Shown here: piece after piece, positions 6,071 through 13,701 of the stretch | Position numbering within the stretch: position 1 is the stretch's first letter | How the letters are laid out: each line of letters opens with the position of its first letter | Origin: an uncultured Lachnospiraceae bacterium | GTDB taxonomy: Bacteria > Bacillota > Clostridia > Lachnospirales > Lachnospiraceae | Reading direction: 5' to 3' | Assembly: GCA_910589195.1 (NCBI GenBank) | Contig: CAJUTC010000047.1 | Location: 1-23,734, forward strand | DNA: 23,734 nt | Translations under genes and position numbers: made by a program | Notes under the pieces: model-generated | Seen by the model: the letters and a program-made list of their open reading frames with translations, nothing else | Database searches by the model: none | Told to the model about the DNA's origin: nothing

Positions 6071-7585
6071 ATGCTGATTCAGGAAAATCTTAATATACAG
6101 GAAAAATTGACAATTTTATCCGACGCGGCCAAATATGACGTGGCTTGTACGTCCAGCGGGGTAAGCCGTAAGGGGAAGCCTGGAAGCCTGGGTAATGCAG
6201 TGGAATCAGGAATTTGCCATAGCTTTTCCGCTGACGGCAGGTGCATTTCCCTATTGAAGATACTGTTTACGAATCAATGCGTTTATGACTGCAAGTACTG
6301 TATTAACCGCTGTTCAAACGATACATTGCGTACTTCATTTACAGTCGACGAAGTGTGTAAACTGACGATAGAGTTTTATCAGAGGAATTATATTGAAGGC
6401 CTGTTTTTAAGTTCAGGGATTCTGCACAGTGTAAATTATACCATGGAACAGATCTATCAGGTATTGTGGAAGCTGCGCCAGGAACTGCACTTTAATGGAT
6501 ATATTCACGTAAAAGCCATTCCGGGAGCCGATCCGGCACTAATCCAACAGACAGGCTTTTTAGCTGATCGGATGAGTGTGAATTTGGAACTTCCTACCGC
6601 GGAAGGTCTTAGGAAGCTGGCTCCCGCAAAAACCAGGGATAACATATTAAAACCTATGAAGCAAATTCAGATAGGAATTGCAAAGCAGTTACATCAGGAG
6701 GGGGGTTATCTGCCAATAGGGAATACGTTGCGCTTGAAAAAGGAAGAGCCTTCCGTGTTCCCGGAACCTGCAAGGGAAGGGAAGAATTTAGAAAGCAGGG
6801 AGGCCAGGGCAGAGAGTTATGAGAAGACACATTCAGGCCCCAAGCTGCGCCTTGGCCGTTCCCGTTATGGGAATTATGGTCTTGGCCGTGTTTTCGGGAA
6901 ACGGGAGTATTTTGTTCCGGCAGGGCAGTCAACACAGATGATTGTAGGAGCTACGCCGGAAAGTGATTATCAGATGCTGGCTGTGGCAGAAGCGTTATAT
7001 CAAAAATTTGGCCTGAAACGGGTTTTTTATTCGGCCTATATCTCGGTCAATGAAGACAGCAGCCTTCCGGCCCTTCCTGGCGGGCCGCCTTTGCTGCGGG
7101 AGCACAGGCTGTACCAGGCAGACTGGCTGATGCGCTATTATGGATTTGACGCCAGTGAGTTATTATCTGAGAGCCAACCTAATTTTAATGTGTTCCTTGA
7201 CCCAAAGTGTGACTGGGCGTTACGGCATCTGGAACAGTTCCCGGTGGAAGTCAATCTGGCCGGATATGAAACGCTTCTCAGGGTTCCAGGGATGGGGGTA
7301 AAGTCGGTAGGGAGGATTGTGGCGGCGAGGAAGACAGCAGCTCTTACGTTTGCGGATTTAAAGAAAATGGGAGTTGTATTGAAACGGGCCCAATATTTTA
7401 TTACATGCTCCGGAAAATTGATGAATCCGGTCAAAATTGACCAGGATTATATTACCAGTCATTTATTAGGAGATGAAAAGAGGAATGTCTTGGATATCCA
7501 GCATAAAGACAGCTACCGGCAGCTTTCTCTGTTTGATGATATGCATCTGGAACGGATACCTGGAAGAAAGGAAGCGGTTATATGA
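6071..7585 (+). CDS. Putative DNA modification/repair radical SAM protein (TIGR03916-like)
   Basis: Radical SAM enzyme of the family linked to a uracil-DNA-glycosylase-type partner; the reaction is not established. The 504-residue product has the Fe-S cluster motif C70-VYD-C74-KY-C77, followed by INRCSND. The segment EKLTILSDAAKYDVACTSSG before it is characteristic of the family as I recall it. A helix-hairpin-helix-like segment (LLRVPGMGVKSVGRIVAARK, about residues 398-420) suggests DNA contact. The start at 6071 has AAGGA nine bases upstream; a TTG at 5993 has a badly spaced site and adds 26 residues of no family resemblance. The stop overlaps the next gene by four bases (ATGA), indicating translational coupling. 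Confidence 0.88.
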   Translation: MLIQENLNIQEKLTILSDAAKYDVACTSSGVSRKGKPGSLGNAVESGICHSFSADGRCISLLKILFTNQCVYDCKYCINRCSNDTLRTSFTVDEVCKLTIEFYQRNYIEGLFLSSGILHSVNYTMEQIYQVLWKLRQELHFNGYIHVKAIPGADPALIQQTGFLADRMSVNLELPTAEGLRKLAPAKTRDNILKPMKQIQIGIAKQLHQEGGYLPIGNTLRLKKEEPSVFPEPAREGKNLESREARAESYEKTHSGPKLRLGRSRYGNYGLGRVFGKREYFVPAGQSTQMIVGATPESDYQMLAVAEALYQKFGLKRVFYSAYISVNEDSSLPALPGGPPLLREHRLYQADWLMRYYGFDASELLSESQPNFNVFLDPKCDWALRHLEQFPVEVNLAGYETLLRVPGMGVKSVGRIVAARKTAALTFADLKKMGVVLKRAQYFITCSGKLMNPVKIDQDYITSHLLGDEKRNVLDIQHKDSYRQLSLFDDMHLERIPGRKEAVI

Positions 7586-8337
7586 CAGTATATGTATGTG
7601 AGGATTCCTTTGACGGAATATTATGTGGTGTTTACGATGCCTGGATGAGCCGGAAAGGGCATGAACAAGTGTGCCTTGAGATTGAGCAAACAGAAAATAT
7701 CCGGTTGTTCTGCGAATATGTATCGGTGAAGGTTACGCCGGAAAAGGTGGAGAAAACGTGGATTGCGATCCGAAAAAAGTTATCAGAGCAGGTATATAAA
7801 AAGATATATCAGGCCTCTTTAAGCCAGGAGCCAGGGAGGGCGGACTGTATTTACCGTTTTTTAGTTGATGCGTTTCATTATGGAAGGGAGATTTTGAATA
7901 TGCTTCATCTTCCGTCGGTATTTGAATTGTTTCGCTTATGCCGGTTTGTAATGAATGAGAGCCATCTGTTAAAAGAGTTTACCCGTTTTTCCAGAACCGA
8001 GGAAGGGCTTTTAATCAGCAGGATCGGCCCGAAAAATGATGTACTTCCTATCTTGGCAGTCCATTTTGCTGACCGTATGCCATCTGAAAATTGGATGATT
8101 TATGATGAGAACCGGAAACGTGCTATCTTTCACCCGGCGGGCGAAGACTGGTTTCTTGTACGTGGCTGCCAAACAGGCTGGAATGAATCGTTAAACTTGA
8201 AAACGGATGAAGAAGAATACCGCTCCATGTGGAAAGCCTTTTGTCAAACCATATCTATTCCCCAGCGGAAGAATTATGTTTGCCAAAGGAACCATCTGCC
8301 TTTGCGTTATCGTCTTTATATGACCGAATTTCAATAG
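7582..8337 (+). CDS. Putative DNA repair protein, partner of the radical SAM gene (TIGR03915-like)
   Basis: The 251-residue product starts MTVYVCEDSFDGILCGVYDA, the typical opening of the 'probable DNA metabolism protein' family found next to this radical SAM enzyme. Further family-like features are the central ADCIYRFLVDAFHYG, EFTRFSRTEEGLLISRIGPK and HFADRMPSENWMIYDENRK. In some genomes this domain is fused to a uracil-DNA-glycosylase-family domain; the length here excludes such a fusion, and no glycosylase gene is in the window. Start overlaps the upstream stop (ATGA), so the two are co-translated. The biochemical activity is unknown; linkage and SOS-like box point to DNA damage response. 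Confidence 0.85.
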   Translation: MTVYVCEDSFDGILCGVYDAWMSRKGHEQVCLEIEQTENIRLFCEYVSVKVTPEKVEKTWIAIRKKLSEQVYKKIYQASLSQEPGRADCIYRFLVDAFHYGREILNMLHLPSVFELFRLCRFVMNESHLLKEFTRFSRTEEGLLISRIGPKNDVLPILAVHFADRMPSENWMIYDENRKRAIFHPAGEDWFLVRGCQTGWNESLNLKTDEEEYRSMWKAFCQTISIPQRKNYVCQRNHLPLRYRLYMTEFQ

Positions 8338-8436
8338 CAGATGATAAATGGAAAATTGGAAGCATCTCAAAATAAAATTGGAAGGATTGGATGTTACCTT
8401 TCCTCTGATTCTGCTTACTTTTTGGAAAAAATCGGC

Positions 8437-8465
8437 TTTCCAATGGGGATAATATATGGTAAAAT
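8437..8465 (+). promoter_or_regulatory. Promoter candidate for the SWIM-MoxR-vWA operon
   Basis: TTTCCA and TAAAAT are 17 bases apart (four of six and five of six consensus bases). Three hexamers, GGATAA (8447), TTATCC (8465) and GGATAA (8477), surround the -10 box. The last two form an inverted repeat with a 6-base spacer and could be an operator. Confidence 0.45.
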
Positions 8466-8592
8466 TATCCTTAAGCGGATAAGGGGCGTATGAATCGGCA
8501 CAAGTATGGAATAACCTTGTCTAACCAGGATTTCAATATGCTCCAAATAATAGAACTAGGCAATTGGGAAACGGTTTCTCAAGCATCAAAAT

Positions 8593-8712
8593 GATTCAGG
8601 CGTGAAACGCCTTCGGGCAGGATCGGGCAATGGCGCGGCGGAATGGGATCGCTGAAGCGAACCGTCACAAGCAGGGAATCCTACAGGCAGGATTTGTTTT
8701 CACGCTCGAATC
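8593..8712 (+). repeat. 120-base fold-back element with a competing local hairpin
   Basis: GATTCAGGCGTGAAA (8593-8607) pairs with TTTCACGCTCGAATC (8698-8712): 13 Watson-Crick pairs, one G-U and one mismatch. Inside the left arm, GGCGT-GAA-ACGCC (8599-8611) is a perfect local hairpin that cannot form together with the long-range stem. The interior also holds TCGC-TGAA-GCGA (8649-8660) and GAATCCT...AGGATTT (8676-8694). It ends 20 bases before the ribosome binding site. It may be a regulatory leader RNA or a miniature element with terminal inverted repeats. Confidence 0.55.
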
Positions 8713-8745
8713 CTAAAATATATAGAAACAAGGAAGGGTGAACAT

Positions 8746-10224
8746 TTGCATATGGGAAAGATAACAGAACAGCAGATTCTTTCAATGGCTCCTAATAGCT
8801 CTGCAGTGGCGAATGCCAGAAAAATATCGGCTGGCGGCGGGTTCGTTTCTTTTTCGAAAACAGAAGATGATATGTTTTATCTGGGAGAATGTATGGGAAG
8901 CGGAAAGAGCAATTACACGGTTTCCGCGGATTTTATTGAAGGGGGACTCCCTCTGATAAGGTGCAGTTGCCCAAGCCGGCAGTATCCATGCAAGCATGGA
9001 CTGGCTTTATTGTTTGAGATAGAGAAAGGAAAGCCATGTTCGATTTGCCAGCTTCCGGATACAATTCGGGAAAAACGGGAAAAGAAGGAGCGGCGGGCGG
9101 CAAAAAATACAGAAAAAAGCCAGGATCAAACTGGCAACGCTTCTTCCAAAGGGAAAAAGGCAGGAAAGGCAGCCAGAGTAAAGAAGATGAAAAAACAGTT
9201 GGAAGGCATTTCTGTGCTAAAAAAGCTGATAGACAGTTTATTAAGTTTCGGTCTTGGCACTCTGGAGGGAACTTCCCTGAAATCTTATAAGGATCTGGCA
9301 AAGCAGCTTGGAGATTATTATCTGCCAGGCCCTCAGATTCTTTTAAACCGTTTGATTTTAGAAAGTGAGGCATATCAAAAAGATCAGGATCCATCCCACC
9401 AGGAGCAGATTATAACCATCCTGGTTCATATCAATGCCTTAATAAAAAAGGCGGAAGAGTATCTGAAGGCCAAAGTGGAAACGGATAACGGGGAAGATGA
9501 CGACAGTATCCTGTATGAGGAATTAGGAGGGATTTGGAACCTGGAACGGCTGAACCAGTTGGGAAGAAGCAGGGAAGGGGCAAAACTATTACAGTTGTCA
9601 TTTGAAGTACATTTTGATGCCGCAAGAAAAGAACTTATTGACAAAGGCTATTACATAGATTGCGGCAGCGGGGAGATTCTGTCCACCTTGAACTACCGGC
9701 CTGTAAAGGCATTAAAATATGTACGGCAGGAAGATTCTGTGTTTGACGTTTTAAAAATTCCGCTTCTTACTTTTTATCCGGGAAACGTAAATCCACGTGT
9801 TCGCTGGGAGCGGGCCGATTTTGAACCTTTAACGCTAAAAACCCTTCAAGAGGTACGGGCATTGGCAGAACCAGAGTTGACGCCGCTGATAAAAAAGGTA
9901 AAAAATGTAATTAAGAATCCGCTAGACGCAAAAGAAGCTGCTGTTTTCATCGCTTATCAAAAAATCAGCATGATAGAAGCGGACAGGGCAAGTGGAAGCC
10001 AGGCTTTTTATGTATTGGAGGATAAGGCAGGAAGCCGGATTGTTTTAAGGGATTTAAGAGGCCGGGAAGGAACCGTTAACATGCTGCCCAAACTTTGGGA
10101 TCGTGGATTGCTTTACAATCAAGCGCTATTTGGAATGATGTTTTATGACGCAACTGATCACCGGATTTGCGTCCAGCCATTCAGCATTGTAACAGAGCAG
10201 GCAGTTATCCGGCTGGCTTATTAG
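8746..10224 (+). CDS. SWIM zinc-finger protein (first gene of a five-gene cassette)
   Basis: The 492-residue product carries a SWIM zinc-binding motif C73-S-C75-x6-C82-x-H84 followed by GLALLFE, a domain thought to bind DNA or protein. A Lys/Arg-rich linker (about 105-145) follows, then a long helical C-terminal part that I do not recognise. The same domain occurs in E. coli YehQ, whose operon also encodes MoxR, vWA and DUF5682-type proteins, as here. The start is TTG (8746), seven bases after GGAAGGG; the in-frame ATG at 8752 is the alternative, at a poor distance. The gene heads a same-strand series, although a 226-base gap separates it from the next gene. Confidence 0.85.
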   Translation: MHMGKITEQQILSMAPNSSAVANARKISAGGGFVSFSKTEDDMFYLGECMGSGKSNYTVSADFIEGGLPLIRCSCPSRQYPCKHGLALLFEIEKGKPCSICQLPDTIREKREKKERRAAKNTEKSQDQTGNASSKGKKAGKAARVKKMKKQLEGISVLKKLIDSLLSFGLGTLEGTSLKSYKDLAKQLGDYYLPGPQILLNRLILESEAYQKDQDPSHQEQIITILVHINALIKKAEEYLKAKVETDNGEDDDSILYEELGGIWNLERLNQLGRSREGAKLLQLSFEVHFDAARKELIDKGYYIDCGSGEILSTLNYRPVKALKYVRQEDSVFDVLKIPLLTFYPGNVNPRVRWERADFEPLTLKTLQEVRALAEPELTPLIKKVKNVIKNPLDAKEAAVFIAYQKISMIEADRASGSQAFYVLEDKAGSRIVLRDLRGREGTVNMLPKLWDRGLLYNQALFGMMFYDATDHRICVQPFSIVTEQAVIRLAY

Positions 10225-10450
10225 AAAGGTTTGATAAGTTTTGCTTTTAAGCAGGCGCTGGGACGTTTTCAGGGGTCTGATTTTGTTTAGGCGTTTGTGC
10301 CCCTTTATGATACCGGGTTTTGCCAAACTAGACAAAATAAAAGCGACTTGCCACGGTATCAGATCCTGCTTTTGTGTATTTTGACAAGACCGGTTACTCA
10401 GTGAGAACAGTTCCTAACTGCCTATTATTTTATTCATTGGAGGGAGAAAA
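10225..10450 (+). other. 226-base spacer inside the cassette, with dyad and possible promoter
   Basis: TGATACCG (10308-10315) and CGGTATCA (10354-10361) form a perfect 8-bp inverted repeat with 38 bases between. TTGACA at 10381 followed 17 bases later by AGAACA could be a weak internal promoter for the downstream genes. No T-tailed terminator is seen. Confidence 0.35.
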
Positions 10451-12451
10451 TTGAACTTACAGCCATTTTATGATTTAAGGGAACGTCTGGCTTTTACAGC
10501 AGCGGCAGGAACTCAGCTGGTGCAGGAAGACTTCCGTTTAAAAGAAGCCGGAAGGCAAATAGAAGCTTACGCAAAGGCATCTCCCATATTTGCTAAAATC
10601 AACCAGATGACCAGGAATTTATATGAAGGACCCAAGGAATCCAGAACAGAAACACTATTGGATCTGCTTGGCTTGCTGGATGCGTTTCTGATTACCCAGG
10701 GACAAAGCCAGGTGGAGGGCGAACAGAAGGATATAGATATGTTAAATCTGGCAGGAAATGATAAAGATGGGAAAGTAGAAGTGGAGGACAGTGAGTGCCT
10801 CTTAAAGTACAAACTAATTCCTTATAGCCGCCTGTATCCTTTTCAGAATGCGTTAACCTCCACAGGAAGCGGGCGTCAGGCTCTGCTTAGAGAGGCCTAT
10901 GAGCTGGATCCGGAACTGATTTTTGATTACAGAATCAGCCCGCTCCTGGTGCAGGCTCTCGGTGACACTTATTCAGAGATTGCGGATATGGTATATACCT
11001 GGATTATCTGGATCGGAAAACCTATGGTGCCTTTGCTGAAGGAAGGGTTTGATTCAAACGGCAAAAAGGATATGGTTCGTCGTATCAATGCAATCAGCGC
11101 CATAGCAGGAGAAAATGAGAACGAATTTTATCGGAACCATTTAGAGGAAAGTAAGAAAGAGATTCGGGAGGCTTTCATTTTCGCCCTGCGCCACAATCAG
11201 GAAAACCAGCAACTTCTTTTTGATTTGCTGAAGACAGAAAAGGGAAAATTGAAAAATGCGGTTCTTTGGTCATTGAGCTTTATGGAAGGGGAAGAGGCCC
11301 GTGCTTTTTGGGATTCCCATACGTTTTCAAGCGGTTCTGAAATGGCGGATTTATTGGGAAATTCAGATGCGTCGTATATTCCTGGTCTTTTGGCAAAAGG
11401 CCTTAAGGAAGGCGCAATGAAGCTGCTGAAGGCGGAAGAGCAAGAGCCAGGCCAGGGAGATTCGGATGCCTGTAAGAAAAAGACAAAGCAAAAACCGATT
11501 CCAAAGGAAAAGTCTGGTGACAAAGAACAAATGAAGTGGGAAGAAGGATTTCTGAGTTTGCTGAACATGTGCGGTGGGCGGATGGAAGCGGAAATCCGTC
11601 AGGTTTTGGAATGGATAGGGGGAGAGCCCGGCCTTAGAAAGTTTAGAAAGCACTGTTCAGAAGTAATGATGGAAACGATCTTTTCAGTTTACCAGCCAGA
11701 AGATGAAAACAGCCGTTGCTATAAAGAAATGGCGCAAAGACTTCTGGAAACGTATGGGAATGTTTTTTTTGAACCGGTATTTGCGGCAGCGATGGTAGAA
11801 GGCCCTGCCCACCAGGTTTATCAGCAGTATCAAGGTATATTTGATGACAAAAGCGGCCAAGGCTCCCGTTTGTTTCATGTTATGCAGAGAATTTCCTATG
11901 AACCGGAGAAAGGGTATGTGGTTTACCTGAAAGGAAAGCCAAGCTATGGCCAGGAAATCCAGGGGGAGAGGGTTTGCAGCGTCTTAAAAGAAGGAATTGA
12001 TATTCGGTGGTATCCTCTTTTCATGAAGAATAGGACGAAGTGTCCTCAAAATTACGCGGCTCTAGGTACTCCTTATACCGGATGTGATGCCCTGCTTTAT
12101 CGTTTAAGGCGCAAGGATGATGAACGTTTAAGAGAGTGCTATAATCAATATTTTTATTCCCGTGCTATGCGGGAAGGGCCATCCGCGTCTGATGTGGCAA
12201 TTTTGAAGGAAAATGGCTGGACGGATTTTAAAGGGTTCGTTGAATCAGCGTGCAAAACCTTTCAGGAAAGTGCCTGGGTATACCGGGTAAGAGAACTAAT
12301 CTGGGCGCTGCCTATGGAACGTGAGCAACTGATGGAAGAACTGGAAGCTGTGAAAACTTTCTGGGCAGGGAAAAAAATTAATGGAAGCAGTGTGATTGAC
12401 CGATGGCTGGAGCAGCTTCATAATGGCGCTTCCAAGCATGAAGTATTTTAA
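10451..12451 (+). CDS. Large helical (HEAT-like) protein of the SWIM/MoxR/vWA cassette
   Basis: Function unknown. The 666-residue product is soluble and predicted almost wholly helical, with repeated amphipathic pairs such as VRRINAISAIAGENENEFYR, EIREAFIFALRHNQENQQLL and KNAVLWSLSFMEGEEARAFW, suggestive of HEAT-type repeats between about residues 150 and 310. A Lys-rich low-complexity linker lies near 330-360. In other genomes a large helical protein (DUF5691 in some annotations, from memory) sits between SWIM and MoxR genes; I cannot confirm membership. Start is TTG (10451), preceded by GGAGGG at seven bases, which is decisive. A scaffold role for the ATPase or vWA partner is inference. Confidence 0.75.
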   Translation: MNLQPFYDLRERLAFTAAAGTQLVQEDFRLKEAGRQIEAYAKASPIFAKINQMTRNLYEGPKESRTETLLDLLGLLDAFLITQGQSQVEGEQKDIDMLNLAGNDKDGKVEVEDSECLLKYKLIPYSRLYPFQNALTSTGSGRQALLREAYELDPELIFDYRISPLLVQALGDTYSEIADMVYTWIIWIGKPMVPLLKEGFDSNGKKDMVRRINAISAIAGENENEFYRNHLEESKKEIREAFIFALRHNQENQQLLFDLLKTEKGKLKNAVLWSLSFMEGEEARAFWDSHTFSSGSEMADLLGNSDASYIPGLLAKGLKEGAMKLLKAEEQEPGQGDSDACKKKTKQKPIPKEKSGDKEQMKWEEGFLSLLNMCGGRMEAEIRQVLEWIGGEPGLRKFRKHCSEVMMETIFSVYQPEDENSRCYKEMAQRLLETYGNVFFEPVFAAAMVEGPAHQVYQQYQGIFDDKSGQGSRLFHVMQRISYEPEKGYVVYLKGKPSYGQEIQGERVCSVLKEGIDIRWYPLFMKNRTKCPQNYAALGTPYTGCDALLYRLRRKDDERLRECYNQYFYSRAMREGPSASDVAILKENGWTDFKGFVESACKTFQESAWVYRVRELIWALPMEREQLMEELEAVKTFWAGKKINGSSVIDRWLEQLHNGASKHEVF

Positions 12452-12609
12452 TATATATGCTCTCGCTTGATAAGGGCATACACGGTCAGTGTGATCCCCG
12501 GCACCTGCCTTATTTGGAACAAATTTTCTGCTGAATGTGACTCATAGTTGGCAAAAAAATGTTCTGGCACGCTCCGGGAAAAATAAGCATATCAGAAAGG
12601 GAAACGGAT
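12452..12609 (+). other. 158-base spacer with an imperfect hairpin
   Basis: ATAAGGGCA (12470-12478) pairs with TGCCTTAT (12506-12513) with one bulged G. There is no T tract behind it, so it is not a typical terminator. It could be a processing or stability element between cistrons. Confidence 0.3.
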
Positions 12610-13701
12610 ATGGAACAGGAACAAAAAGTGCTTCGCCTTCCGGCTGAGCAATTATACCAAGAAGAAATTGATGCATTGATTCAGGCGGAAACCGATCCAG
12701 TACCGGAAGGCTGGAAAATGTCGCCACGCTCGGTTTTAACTTATATTATTGGAGGAAGGGCAGGAACCAAGCAGATTACGCCAAAGTATATTGGACATCA
12801 ACGTTTAGTGGAGATTGCGATTGCTACCTTAGTAACGGATCGGGCTCTGCTTTTGATTGGAGAGCCGGGAACGGCGAAATCCTGGCTTTCTGAGCATTTG
12901 ACAGCCGCAATTAATGGAGATTCCACTAAGGTAATTCAGGGCACAGCAGGAACTACAGAAGAACAGATTCGGTATTCCTGGAATTATGCCATGCTGATTG
13001 CGGATGGGCCGTCTTTGCAGGCAATGATTAAAAGCCCCATTTACCGTGCTATGGAAACCGGAACGGTTGCCAGAGTGGAAGAAATTTCAAGATGTGCGTC
13101 GGAAGTGCAGGATGCCATGATTTCGATCTTATCAGAAAAGCGGATTTCCGTTCCAGAGCTGGGAATCGAACTGCCTGCTAAAAAAGGCTTTTCTGTGATA
13201 GCGACAGCCAATACCAGGGACAAAGGGGTAAATGAAATGTCAGCCGCTTTAAAACGCCGCTTTAATATTGTAGTCCTTCCTTCTCCGGAGAGCCTGGAAT
13301 CTGAGATGGAAATTGTAAGATCCCGTGTCAGCCAGTTGTCAGCAAGCCTTGATTTAAATGCTCAGCTTCCGGAACAGGCAGTGGTGGAAAAGGTATGCAC
13401 AATTTTCCGGGAACTTCGTGGAGGTGTTACATTAGACGGAAAGCAAAAGCTGAAAACACCTGGCGGGGTGCTTTCTACGGCAGAGGCCATCTCGCTGCTG
13501 GCAAATAGTATGGCCTTGGCAGGCAGCTTTGGAAATGGAAGGATCACCGATTATGATTTGGCAGCCGGGCTGCAGGGCGCGGTGGTAAAGGATGAGGCAA
13601 AAGACGGGAAGGCGTGGGAGGAATATCTGGAAAATATTATGAAAAAGCGAGGTTCTAAATGGCTGGGGCTGTATAAGGAGTGCAAAGAATTAAATGGCTG
13701 A
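12610..13701 (+). CDS. MoxR-type AAA+ ATPase
   Basis: ATP-driven remodelling ATPase of the MoxR branch, a group whose members usually work with a vWA-domain protein encoded nearby; one is encoded here at 16184. The 363-residue product has Walker A GEPGTAKS (84-91), a Walker B region VARVEEIS (153-160) in which the usual Asp-Glu is Glu-Glu, sensor 1 ATANTRD (N201) and the arginine-finger segment ALKRRFN (R216/R217). The start at 12610 has AAAGGG eight bases upstream; a frame from 12559 is not supported. The stop overlaps the next gene by eight bases. E. coli YehL appears to be the counterpart. Substrate unknown. Confidence 0.92.
   Translation: MEQEQKVLRLPAEQLYQEEIDALIQAETDPVPEGWKMSPRSVLTYIIGGRAGTKQITPKYIGHQRLVEIAIATLVTDRALLLIGEPGTAKSWLSEHLTAAINGDSTKVIQGTAGTTEEQIRYSWNYAMLIADGPSLQAMIKSPIYRAMETGTVARVEEISRCASEVQDAMISILSEKRISVPELGIELPAKKGFSVIATANTRDKGVNEMSAALKRRFNIVVLPSPESLESEMEIVRSRVSQLSASLDLNAQLPEQAVVEKVCTIFRELRGGVTLDGKQKLKTPGGVLSTAEAISLLANSMALAGSFGNGRITDYDLAAGLQGAVVKDEAKDGKAWEEYLENIMKKRGSKWLGLYKECKELNG

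Larger units (their letters stand above)
8338..8745. other. Leader/intergenic region before the SWIM operon
   Basis: About 400 bases without a gene. It contains an inverted repeat TTGGAAA/TTTCCAA (8422-8443), a promoter candidate (8437-8465), three GGATAA/TTATCC units (8447-8482), a 120-base fold-back (8593-8712) and the ribosome binding site GGAAGGG (8732-8738). No T-tailed terminator for the upstream repair operon was seen. Confidence 0.6.

Noticed and set aside
8593..8712. Hammerhead-type ribozyme (GAAAC and CTGAAGCGA present)
   Set aside because: The conserved CUGAUGA core and correct order of strands are missing.
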